Of a DNA stretch of 14,303 bases, positions 6,476-13,243 are shown piece by piece (the first letter of the stretch is position 1; every line of letters starts with the position of its first letter). The stretch comes from an uncultured Prevotella sp. (GTDB lineage: Bacteria > Bacteroidota > Bacteroidia > Bacteroidales > Bacteroidaceae), in contig CAAGSA010000030.1 in NCBI GenBank assembly GCA_900772835.1, positions 1 to 14,303 of the forward strand. Direction: 5' to 3'. Made by a program: the position numbers and the translations under genes. Under the pieces are notes generated by a model. That model did not search any database. It saw only the letters and a program-made list of their open reading frames with translations, and was not told where the DNA came from.

Positions 6476-8731
6476 ATGGACAATTCTCCAAGCATGGCAA
6501 ATGCCGTGCAGAGTGCCGCTTCAAAGGCAAGCAGGATGCACCACGAATACGTAACACCCGAACACATGCTCTATTGCATGATGCAGCAAGAGGAATTCAT
6601 TGCGGCAATGCAGCAATGCGAAATTAACAGCAAGCCGATAGTGAAGAAACTCGAAAGCTGGCTGAAAGACCAAGAGGTGATGGGCACGGCATACACCCTG
6701 CCACTGCCGTCGCTGCAGTTTACCGAAATGATGAAGAATGCCATGGAGCTTGCTGTAAAGGAAAAGTCGAAATGGGTTTGCGCAAGCAACTACGTGGAGG
6801 CGATTCTGATGCTCCGGGACTCTATGGCGGCATATATATTCGGCTCGTCGGTTGAAGGTCAGGAAGAACAACTGTTCGTAATGCTCGACATGCAGTACGA
6901 CCAAGACACGGACGAGGACGTGTTCGATTATGATGATGAATACGGAGACGACACACGCACAAGACCCGAAAACTGGAAATCGCTCGTTACCAATATCTCC
7001 AAGGAAGCCAAGACGCACACGCCGCTTATCGGCAGAGAAGAGGAACTGGAGCGTACTATGCAGGTGCTGTGCCGTATGGAAAAGAACAATCCGCTCCACG
7101 TGGGTGACCCGGGAGTGGGAAAAACGGCTATCATATATGGACTTGCCACCCTGATAAACGAAGACAGGGTGCCGCAAAGACTCAGATACAGAACCATCTA
7201 CGGAATGAATATGGGAACCATGCTTGCCGGGGCGCAATACCGTGGCGACTTTGAAAAGCGGCTGAAGCTCGTGCTCGAAGGGGCTATGGAGGATAATGCC
7301 ATCCTGTATATCGACGAGATTCACAACATTATCGGTGCTGGACGCGGAGGCGATGGAGGCCCCGACGCATCGAATATACTCAAACCATATCTCGAGAGCG
7401 GAAAGCTTTCGTTCATCGGAGCCACTACACACGAAGATTTCAACCGCAAGATGACGAAAGACCGTGCCATAGTGCGCCGCTTCCAAACAATCGACATCCT
7501 GGAACCATCGGTCGAGGACACGATAAAGATAATGTACGGCTTGCAGCCCTCACTGCAGAAATTCCACAATGTGGTTATCCGCAAGGACGTGTTGGAGTAT
7601 GCCGTAAGAGTCAGTGCGAAATACATCCCTGACCGCCATCTGCCCGACAAGGCTATCGACCTGGTGGATGAGGCCGGAGCCTACATAGAGACACATCGGC
7701 CGGGAAAGTCAAGGATGTACGTCACGAAGGCGCATATCGATCAAGTGCTGCAAAAGGTGTGCAGGATAAAGGCAGAGGCGCTGAAAGACGACGACAACGA
7801 AGGTCTGCTGACGCTACAGGGCAATATCCTCAGTCAGATTTACGGACAGGACCACGCCGTGGAGAAACTTACCGATGCCGTGATGATGGCAAAGGCAGGA
7901 TTGAACGACGACAACAAACCTATGGCGTCGCTGCTCTTCGTGGGTCCAACGGGTGTGGGCAAGACCGAGGTGGCACGCATTCTGGCAAAGGAACTCGGTG
8001 TGGAACTGGTACGTTTCGATATGTCGGAATACACAGAGAAGCACACCGTCGCGAAGCTTATAGGTTCGCCGGCAGGCTACGTTGGTTACGAGGACGGCGG
8101 ACAGCTCACCGATGCTATACGCAACACACCAAACTGTGTGCTGCTGCTTGACGAGATAGAGAAGGCACACAGCGACATCTACAATATCCTGTTGCAGGTG
8201 ATGGACTACGCCAAGCTGACTGACAACCGGGGGCAGAAGAGCGATTTCCGCAATGTTATACTGATTATGACCTCTAATGCCGGAGCACAGTATGCCTCGC
8301 AGGCAAGTATCGGTTTTGCCGGGGGAGTATCGCGCGGCGAGGCTATGCTGACACAGGTGAAAAAGACGTTCAAGCCGGAATTTATCAACCGTCTGAACGA
8401 TATCGTTGTGTTCAGCGACATGGATGAGAAGATGGCAACAATGATTCTGCACAAGAAACTCGGCGAACTGGAACAAAAGCTCCACGCGAAGCAACTCTCG
8501 CTCGACATTAGTAGCGAAGCTTTCAGTGTTCTGCTCAAGAAGGGATTTACGAAAGAATACGGAGCGAGGGAGATGGATCGCGTGATAGCACGGGAGCTCA
8601 AGCCGATGCTTATGCGCGAGATTCTTTTCGGCAAACCGCAGAAGGGTGCAACCGTCAGCATCTGTGTTGAGGAAGACAAACTGACGATAAAGAGATGTAA
8701 AACGCAGCTGAGAGTGAACCCTAAAGAATAA
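6476..8731 (+). CDS. clpA: ClpA-type AAA+ unfoldase of the Clp protease
   Basis: The protein (751 residues) is a two-ring AAA+ unfoldase close in length to E. coli ClpA. It has an N-terminal Clp repeat domain (about 1-138), a strongly acidic linker (139-160), then D1 with Walker A GDPGVGKT (210-217), Walker B ILYIDE (276-281), sensor FIGATT (313-318) and Arg residues 334/335. D2 follows with Walker A GPTGVGKT (490-497), Walker B LLLDE (556-560) and sensor MTSNAGA. The IGF loop (612-614) is the ClpP-docking tripeptide, so it works with ClpP. There is no coiled-coil middle domain between D1 and D2, which excludes ClpB and ClpC. The clpS gene just upstream and aat downstream fit a ClpAPS N-degron protease. 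No clpP gene is in the window. Confidence 0.96.
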   Translation: MDNSPSMANAVQSAASKASRMHHEYVTPEHMLYCMMQQEEFIAAMQQCEINSKPIVKKLESWLKDQEVMGTAYTLPLPSLQFTEMMKNAMELAVKEKSKWVCASNYVEAILMLRDSMAAYIFGSSVEGQEEQLFVMLDMQYDQDTDEDVFDYDDEYGDDTRTRPENWKSLVTNISKEAKTHTPLIGREEELERTMQVLCRMEKNNPLHVGDPGVGKTAIIYGLATLINEDRVPQRLRYRTIYGMNMGTMLAGAQYRGDFEKRLKLVLEGAMEDNAILYIDEIHNIIGAGRGGDGGPDASNILKPYLESGKLSFIGATTHEDFNRKMTKDRAIVRRFQTIDILEPSVEDTIKIMYGLQPSLQKFHNVVIRKDVLEYAVRVSAKYIPDRHLPDKAIDLVDEAGAYIETHRPGKSRMYVTKAHIDQVLQKVCRIKAEALKDDDNEGLLTLQGNILSQIYGQDHAVEKLTDAVMMAKAGLNDDNKPMASLLFVGPTGVGKTEVARILAKELGVELVRFDMSEYTEKHTVAKLIGSPAGYVGYEDGGQLTDAIRNTPNCVLLLDEIEKAHSDIYNILLQVMDYAKLTDNRGQKSDFRNVILIMTSNAGAQYASQASIGFAGGVSRGEAMLTQVKKTFKPEFINRLNDIVVFSDMDEKMATMILHKKLGELEQKLHAKQLSLDISSEAFSVLLKKGFTKEYGAREMDRVIARELKPMLMREILFGKPQKGATVSICVEEDKLTIKRCKTQLRVNPKE

Positions 8732-8753
8732 AAGGGAGTCTGACGATAAGAAC

Positions 8754-8783
8754 ATTGCGATAGGGTCTGGTCTACGAACTTTG
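8754..8783 (+). promoter_or_regulatory. Possible weak promoter before aat
   Basis: GAACTTTG at 8776-8783 matches seven of eight positions of TAnnTTTG, with G for the first T. ATTG at 8754-8757 lies 18 bp upstream in the -33 position. It would give a leader of about 90 nt that contains the tandem repeat at 8827-8862. Either aat has its own start here or it is read from clpA. Weak match. Confidence 0.25.
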
Positions 8784-8826
8784 GAATAGGAAATCCTGAC
8801 TGTGGAATAATATTAGAACAATTGGA

Positions 8827-8862
8827 TAGGGATATCGATAGAATAGGGATATAACGATAGAA
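8827..8862 (+). repeat. Imperfect tandem repeat upstream of aat
   Basis: TAGGGATATCGATAGAA (8827-8843) is followed directly by TAGGGATATAACGATAGAA (8844-8862), differing only by a 2-nt insertion. A third partial copy, AGGGATAT (8871-8878), ends immediately before the aat ATG. The repeats lie in the 147-bp gap between clpA and aat, so they fall in the 5' leader of aat. Function unknown. Confidence 0.7.
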
Positions 8863-8878
8863 TAAGTAGCAGGGATAT

Positions 8879-9529
8879 ATGGTTTTCAGAATAGACAAGG
8901 AACTGGTATTCCCCGACCCACGGTTGGGCGAGGATGACGGACTGTTTGCTGTGGGCGGTGACTTGAGCATCGACCGCCTGCTGCTTGCCTACAGCCACGG
9001 AATCTTTCCGTGGTACAGTTTTCGCGACCGTCCGGACATAATGTGGTATTGTCCGATGGAGCGCTTCGTGATATTCCCCGAAAAGATTCACGTGAGCCAC
9101 TCCATGCGCACGCTGATGCACAAACGGCAATATACAATGAGCATAAACCGCGATTTCGACAGTGTTATAGCCAACTGCAGCAAGCTGCGCTACCACGAGC
9201 GTGGGGCGTGGCTCGGCAGCGACATGATAAAAGCCTACACCAACCTGCACCGTCAGGGCTTTGCAGCCAGCGTGGAGGTATGGGACAAGGATGGGCAACT
9301 CGTGGGCGGACTTTATGGTGTCTGCATCGGGCCGGCATTCTTTGGCGAGAGCATGTTCTCGCTCGTTCCCTCGGCATCCAAGCTTGCACTTGTTTTCCTT
9401 GCCGGAGTGATGCGGAAGAACGGCGGTAGACTCATCGATTGCCAGTTCGAGACACCTCATCTCAAGAGTATGGGCGGCGAATACATTTCCTACGATGATT
9501 ATCTGAGCATTATACAATCAGAGGTGTGA
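8879..9529 (+). CDS. aat: Leucyl/phenylalanyl-tRNA--protein transferase
   Basis: The protein (216 residues) transfers Leu or Phe from aminoacyl-tRNA to the N-terminal Arg or Lys of proteins, creating a primary N-degron recognised by ClpS. Family marks in order are FPDP near residue 11, LFAVGGDLS (22-30), GIFPWY (about 41-46), WLGSDMIKAY, GGLYGV, FFGESMFSL, ASKLAL, LIDCQ with the catalytic-region Gln, and HLKSMGG near the C terminus. It is slightly shorter than E. coli Aat (234 residues), mostly at the termini. The ATG at 8879 was chosen because the conserved N-terminal block follows at once. With clpS and clpA upstream it completes the degradation pathway. The gene ends only 15 bp from the convergent DUF4230 gene. 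Confidence 0.96.
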   Translation: MVFRIDKELVFPDPRLGEDDGLFAVGGDLSIDRLLLAYSHGIFPWYSFRDRPDIMWYCPMERFVIFPEKIHVSHSMRTLMHKRQYTMSINRDFDSVIANCSKLRYHERGAWLGSDMIKAYTNLHRQGFAASVEVWDKDGQLVGGLYGVCIGPAFFGESMFSLVPSASKLALVFLAGVMRKNGGRLIDCQFETPHLKSMGGEYISYDDYLSIIQSEV

Positions 9530-9544
9530 TGTGCCCATTTCTCT

Positions 9545-10222
9545 CTATTCCTTCCATTTAATGGAGTATTTCTCAATGCCGAGAGCCTTGATTATTTTCC
9601 CGAACTGCTCTTCGGCGTTGGCTCTTGCTGTTTGCATGTTTGCTGGTGTCATACATCTGTGCTTCATCTTGTCGTAGGCCTTGCGGTAGAGAATCTCTCG
9701 GTCGGCATCCGTCCAATTGCCTGTTTCGATGAATGCTTTCGTGCGTGCCTCGTCGATGAAATCATTGTCGAGCAGTTCCACCGGTGGCAGCGTGATCAGA
9801 ATACTGTCGCCCGACTGTTCCACCCAGTGCGGTTCTGCCTTGCGCATGTTTATGCCGATGCTCAGTTTGCCGTAGTATATCCTTACGAGGCGGCTGTCGC
9901 TGAAGAAGCCTTTTTTCAGTGTGTCCACAATCTCCTCGTCGTTGATAGACAGGAATTCCCATTCTCCTATTTCCTTCATTGCCGTAATCAGTGTTGGTGT
10001 GATGTCGATTTTTTCATCCACCACCACCTCTGCCTTCGTTCCCTCCGCAGCCTTGCAGAAGCGCACGATGGCGATGACAGCCACGAGTGCGATGATGCCC
10101 CAGAGCAGAATGTTCAGTTTCGTGAGCGTCAGTCTGCCGCCCTTGATTCCGTTCCTTTTCGTGTTGCCGTCGGCATTCTTGCCGTATTCCTTGCCGTTTG
10201 TCTTGTTGTCAATCCTTTCCAT
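9545..10222 (-). CDS. DUF4230 protein, inner-membrane anchored
   Basis: The protein (225 residues) has a charged, Lys/Asn-rich cytoplasmic leader of about 34 residues, a single membrane helix (about 36-54: LNILLWGIIALVAVIAIV) and an exported DUF4230-like domain. The domain carries WEFLSINDEEIVD (88-100), RIYYGKLSIGINM (114-126) and the strand ILITLPPVELL (141-151). The rest is helical. DUF4230 proteins have no established function. It starts 5 bp after the stop of the other DUF4230 gene, and the AGAAGGGAG-like ribosome site overlaps the end of that gene, so the two are probably co-translated. The two proteins share a strand rich in Pro-flanked Leu (TLPPVELL here, ILPDPRVQL in the partner), and probably arose by duplication and then diverged strongly. 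Confidence 0.8.
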   Translation of the reverse strand: MERIDNKTNGKEYGKNADGNTKRNGIKGGRLTLTKLNILLWGIIALVAVIAIVRFCKAAEGTKAEVVVDEKIDITPTLITAMKEIGEWEFLSINDEEIVDTLKKGFFSDSRLVRIYYGKLSIGINMRKAEPHWVEQSGDSILITLPPVELLDNDFIDEARTKAFIETGNWTDADREILYRKAYDKMKHRCMTPANMQTARANAEEQFGKIIKALGIEKYSIKWKE

Positions 10223-10227
10223 ATATT

Positions 10228-10914
10228 CTATCTCCCTTCTATAACCGTTGTCGGGTCCACCATTTTCAGAATGTCTGCCGCCGTAAAGTCCTTGCGGAAC
10301 GTCACGGTGATGTCCTTCTCATCGAATCCCATGCCCACGAAGAGTGGTGTGATGACCTTGGCCGCACTCTCGCGTGCCATTTCTGTGATGCCCATGCCGG
10401 GTATCTCCTTCACTATAGCGTCGCGTCCCTGGCGCTCATAGCTGGCGAGTTCGGCGTCGGTGAAGTCCTGCCGCATCAATGCCACATACTTTTTGATTTC
10501 CTGATGGTTTATTTTTGTTGCCGTCAGCTGCACCCTTGGGTCTGGCAGTATTATTTCTATCTTCCTGCCGTTCCTTACGATGCTTTTCGCCGAGAAATCC
10601 GAGAAATCCACATACGCCTTCACTGTTGCATCCATAGGTATTGCCACCTTCCGGCAGCCCACTGGCAGTGCGATGTCGTAGTCGTGCTTCAGTATTTTCC
10701 CTTTCATTCTCACTTCGTCGTCGTGTGTCACAATCTTGTGTACCTTGAATTCGGCGGTGTACAGCCTGGAACATTTCTGCACCTGCATCACGAGCATCGG
10801 CACGGTGTCCACTCCTTCTGGCTTTTCGCTTTGCTGCTGTTTGCTGCCGGAGCAGTTTGCCGTGGCTATGGCGAGCAGCAGGCATAGCGGTGTATATATA
10901 AATAGTCTTCTCAT
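10228..10914 (-). CDS. DUF4230 lipoprotein
   Basis: The protein (228 residues) has an N-terminal signal sequence (MRRLFIYTPLCLLLAIATA) ending at Cys21, suggesting a lipoprotein. The residue before Cys is Asn, unusual for a lipobox, so cleavage by signal peptidase I after ATA is possible. There is no acidic surface-export tract after the Cys, suggesting a periplasmic-facing anchor. The DUF4230 domain follows: SRLYTAEFKVHKIV (49-62), a strand pair around VKAYVDFSDFS (98-108), and IEIILPDPRVQLT (119-131). A helical C-terminal half comes after. It is the first gene of a two-gene - strand unit with another DUF4230 gene. Transcription probably begins at the TAnnTTTG box at 10944-10951. Biological role unknown. 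Confidence 0.82.
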   Translation of the reverse strand: MRRLFIYTPLCLLLAIATANCSGSKQQQSEKPEGVDTVPMLVMQVQKCSRLYTAEFKVHKIVTHDDEVRMKGKILKHDYDIALPVGCRKVAIPMDATVKAYVDFSDFSAKSIVRNGRKIEIILPDPRVQLTATKINHQEIKKYVALMRQDFTDAELASYERQGRDAIVKEIPGMGITEMARESAAKVITPLFVGMGFDEKDITVTFRKDFTAADILKMVDPTTVIEGR

Positions 10915-10943
10915 ATTTCCGTTGTTGTTGGTGAAACGTTATA

Positions 10944-10951
10944 CAAAAGTA
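10944..10951 (-). promoter_or_regulatory. -7 box for the DUF4230 pair
   Basis: Read on the - strand, 10951-10944 is TACTTTTG, an exact TAnnTTTG match. It lies 30 bp upstream of the lipoprotein ATG (10914), giving a leader of about 20-25 nt. No clear -33 TTTG is present at the expected spacing. Confidence 0.55.
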
Positions 10952-11037
10952 ATGAAAAAAAGGAATAACAGCCCATTATTTGGCGGATAACTGCAAAAAA
11001 GTGGCAGCGAGAGGGGGTATATTCGGAAATAAATGAT

Positions 11038-11045
11038 TAATTTTG
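11038..11045 (+). promoter_or_regulatory. -7 box for the DUF4738-like lipoprotein gene
   Basis: TAATTTTG at 11038-11045 matches TAnnTTTG exactly and faces the gene starting at 11112, giving a leader of about 60 nt. A -33 element is not recognisable; the upstream stretch is G-rich (GAGGGGG at 11011-11017). With the opposite-facing box at 10944-10951 this forms a divergent promoter region of 197 bp. Confidence 0.5.
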
Positions 11046-11111
11046 TTCTCCGAACTGTTATAAGAATTATTTATGTGTGCCGCTTGCGTGGCATAAAATC
11101 AAGACTAAGAT

Positions 11112-11666
11112 ATGAAATACATCAGTGCCGCCATTGCGGTATCATTAGGAATGATGACATTCGTTTCCTGTGCAGAGAAGAAGAAGACAGAGAATATCAT
11201 AACGACTAAGCCCGTAGTTAAGGCTCCCTCGGCTCCTGTGAAGATGCAGAAATACAGCCATAGGGAGAGCGTGGATTGGTTGGACGGCAAGTATGAGGTC
11301 GTTGTCAGTCGCGAGGTGGATGAGTCGGCACCGGTTTTTTCCGACGATAGCGGCAGTAAGTATTACGACAACCGCCTGACGCTCACTGTTCTTCGTCCCG
11401 ACGGCACAGAATTCTTCAAGCGCGAGTTCACCAAGCAGTCGTTCAGCCAGTTTGCCGACCAGCAGTATATAAGCAAGTCTACAGTGCTTGGCGTTGCCGT
11501 TGACAGGGTTGATGGCGACAGACTCTTGTTTGTCGGCAGCATCGGCTGTCCCGACCAGTTGAGTGATGATTTTGTTCCGATACAGCTCGCTCTTTCGCGC
11601 AGCGGGGAACTCTCGATGAAAAAAGGAGAAGACATCGGCGCGTCGGGCAGTCCTGATGAGTATTAG
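11112..11666 (+). CDS. Small lipoprotein, DUF4738-like
   Basis: The protein (184 residues) has a lipoprotein signal with Phe-Val-Ser-Cys (lipobox ending at Cys20) followed by AEKKKTE, a lysine-rich rather than acidic tract. That argues against a surface-export signal and for retention facing the periplasm. A linker with several Pro and Val residues follows. A compact beta-rich domain from about residue 57 contains YEVVVSREVDE, YYDNRLTLTVLRPDGTEFF and KREFTKQSF. This pattern resembles small Bacteroidales lipoproteins assigned to DUF4738; I recall the pattern and have not searched for it. No catalytic motif is visible. It stands alone between divergent DUF4230 genes and the convergent xth gene, with its own -7 box and a probable terminator behind it. 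Function unknown. Confidence 0.8.
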   Translation: MKYISAAIAVSLGMMTFVSCAEKKKTENIITTKPVVKAPSAPVKMQKYSHRESVDWLDGKYEVVVSREVDESAPVFSDDSGSKYYDNRLTLTVLRPDGTEFFKREFTKQSFSQFADQQYISKSTVLGVAVDRVDGDRLLFVGSIGCPDQLSDDFVPIQLALSRSGELSMKKGEDIGASGSPDEY

Positions 11667-11727
11667 AACTGCGTTTTCTTGACCTTATGTGTAATAGAAC
11701 AGTGTTTCCTTGAAATGTTTTTTGAAA

Positions 11728-11822
11728 AAAATGAAGAATGCGGAGTTTGTCTTCTGTTCGTAATATCCTTTAATACAAAGGCTGTATGCGACAGTTTCGC
11801 ATTCTTCATTTTGTTTTTTTTT
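11728..11822 (+). terminator. Large hairpin with T9 tract, probably bidirectional terminator
   Basis: AAAATGAAGAATGCG (11728-11742) is perfectly complementary to CGCATTCTTCATTTT (11798-11812) over 15 bp, with a 55-nt loop. One mismatch later a T9 tract (11814-11822) follows, as expected for an intrinsic terminator of the lipoprotein gene. On the other strand the stem is followed by T7, so it may also end xth transcripts. The loop holds CCTTT/AAAGG (11767-11781). ATGCGA (11786-11791) can instead pair with TCGCAT (11797-11802), which overlaps the right arm. The loop is far longer than in ordinary terminators. Confidence 0.6.
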
Positions 11823-11852
11823 GCGAGCCAGTGGTTTCCTTGTGTCTTTTTC

Positions 11853-12608
11853 CTAATCCTTTATTCTCAGTTCCACGGGACAGTGGTCCGATCCGAATAT
11901 CTCTGTATGTATGTCGGCGCCTTCGAGCCTGTCGGCGAGTCGTGCCGATGCAATGAAGTAGTCGATGCGCCATCCTGCGTTCTTTTCCCTTGCCTTGAAG
12001 CGGTATGACCACCATGAGTATATTTCCTTTCTGTCGGGGTAGAAGAATCGGAATGTGTCGATGAATCCGTTGTCGAGCATTGTTGTCATCTTCTGCCGTT
12101 CCTCGTCGGTGAATCCGGCGTTCTTGCGGTTCGTCTTCGGGTTCTTGAGGTCGATTTCCTCGTGTGCCACGTTCAGGTCGCCGCACACTATTACAGGCTT
12201 TTTCTCGTCCTGTCTCTTTATGTAGGCAAGAAAGTCCTCTTCCCATTTCATTCTGTATTCCAGCCTGCGCAGTCCGTCCTGTGAGTTTGGTGTGTACACG
12301 GTGATGAGATAGAAGTTTTCCATCTCCATTGTTATCACGCGTCCCTCGTGGTCGTGCTCCTCTATGCCCAGTCCGTAGCTCACGCTGAGTGGTTTCAGTC
12401 TGGTGAATATTGCCGTGCCGGAGTATCCTTTCTTTTCGGCGTAGTTCCAGTACGATTCGTATCCTTCGAATTTCAGGTCGAGCTGTCCTGCCTGCATTTT
12501 CGTTTCCTGCAGACAGAAGAAGTCGGCATCGAGCTGTCTGAAGGTATCGCTGAATCCTTTTCCCTCGCAGGCTCTCAGTCCGTTCACGTTCCATGATATA
12601 AATTTCAT
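11853..12608 (-). CDS. xth: Exodeoxyribonuclease III / AP endonuclease
   Basis: The protein (251 residues) belongs to the ExoIII/AP endonuclease family, which cuts DNA at abasic sites and removes 3' blocks in base excision repair. Conserved elements are ISWNVNGLRA (4-13, with the Asn), LQETK (33-37, metal-binding Glu35), GYSGTAIFTR (61-70), TVYTPN (103-108, Tyr105), GDLNVAHEEIDLKNP (143-157, Asp144 and Asn146), WWSYR (199-203), WRIDYF (213-218) and the terminal SDHCPV (240-245) with the catalytic Asp-His. I chose the ATG at 12608 because MKFISWN is the typical family start and AGGAA lies 9 nt upstream. The in-frame extension to 12644 runs into the hairpin after ribH. No clear TAnnTTTG box was found in front of it. 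Confidence 0.95.
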   Translation of the reverse strand: MKFISWNVNGLRACEGKGFSDTFRQLDADFFCLQETKMQAGQLDLKFEGYESYWNYAEKKGYSGTAIFTRLKPLSVSYGLGIEEHDHEGRVITMEMENFYLITVYTPNSQDGLRRLEYRMKWEEDFLAYIKRQDEKKPVIVCGDLNVAHEEIDLKNPKTNRKNAGFTDEERQKMTTMLDNGFIDTFRFFYPDRKEIYSWWSYRFKAREKNAGWRIDYFIASARLADRLEGADIHTEIFGSDHCPVELRIKD

Positions 12609-12642
12609 AATGCTGTTCCTTTCTTGTTTAGTGTTTAAGAAC

Positions 12643-12674
12643 AAGGGCGGACCTTGTGTGTCAGATCCGCCCTT
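12643..12674 (-). terminator. Hairpin after ribH, probable terminator
   Basis: On the - strand the RNA forms AAGGGCGGAUCU paired with AGGUCCGCCCUU, 12 bp with one U-G wobble and an 8-nt loop (GACACACA). The + strand version would have a C-A mismatch at that position, so the structure is better in the - direction, as expected for a signal after ribH. Only a broken T-run (TTGTTCTT) follows, so termination may be partial and allow read-through into xth. Confidence 0.6.
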
Positions 12675-12742
12675 CTCTCTCTGAGTATAGATGATTCTAT
12701 TACTGATTTAAAAACTGTGCAATCTTGTCTCCTTTTTTTCTT

Positions 12743-13219
12743 TTAGAACTTAGCCATCTTGATAGCGTCGATGGCGCATTCGTCACCCTTGTTTCCGTAT
12801 TTGCCGCCGCTTCTGTCTTTAGCCTGCTGCAGGTCGAGGGTGGTGAGCAGTCCGTATATTACTGGAATCTCGCTTTTGGCGTTGAGCCTTGCTATGCCGT
12901 AGGTCACACCCTGGCAGATGTAGTCGAAATGCGGGGTTTCACCCTTTATCACGCTTCCCAGTATGATGATGGCGTCGTATCCGCCGTTCAGTGTCATCTG
13001 GTGTGCGCCGTAGATGAGTTCGAAGCTTCCCGGCACCGTTTTCACGTGTATGTTTTCGGGCAGTGCTCCGTGCTTTTCGAGTGTCGACATGCATCCGTCG
13101 AGCAGTGCTCCCGTTATTTCGGGGTTCCATTCGGCAACCACAATGCCGAAGCACATGTTGCTTGCATCTGGAATCTTGTCGAATTCGTATGTCGAGAGGT
13201 TATGTAATGCTGTAGCCAT
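12743..13219 (-). CDS. ribH: 6,7-dimethyl-8-ribityllumazine synthase
   Basis: The protein (158 residues) makes the direct precursor of riboflavin by condensing 3,4-dihydroxy-2-butanone 4-phosphate with the ribitylamino-pyrimidine. The family forms cytoplasmic 60-mers or pentamers. Conserved sites are IVVAEWN (26-32, aromatic Trp31 that stacks on substrate), VPGSFEL (62-68), GSVIKGETPHFDYI (88-101, His97 proton-transfer residue), VIYGLLTT (120-127), DRSGGK (135-140, Arg136 phosphate contact) and GNKGDECA (142-149). Length is normal. The start at 13219 gives a short leader before the first strand. It lies 24 bp after the TPR protein gene, so it is probably the second gene of that transcript. 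No other riboflavin gene and no FMN riboswitch is visible in the window. Confidence 0.96.
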   Translation of the reverse strand: MATALHNLSTYEFDKIPDASNMCFGIVVAEWNPEITGALLDGCMSTLEKHGALPENIHVKTVPGSFELIYGAHQMTLNGGYDAIIILGSVIKGETPHFDYICQGVTYGIARLNAKSEIPVIYGLLTTLDLQQAKDRSGGKYGNKGDECAIDAIKMAKF

Positions 13220-13243
13220 TTCTGTCTGTTCCTGCCGTTGTTA

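Noticed and set aside
6476..8731. Assignment as ClpB or ClpC
   Set aside because: There is no coiled-coil middle domain in or after D1, an IGF ClpP loop is present, and clpS lies just upstream, so ClpA is the better name.
11679..12008. A 109-codon + strand frame after the lipoprotein gene
   Set aside because: It runs through the T-rich hairpin and into the antisense of xth, is dominated by Phe and Cys, and shows no motif.
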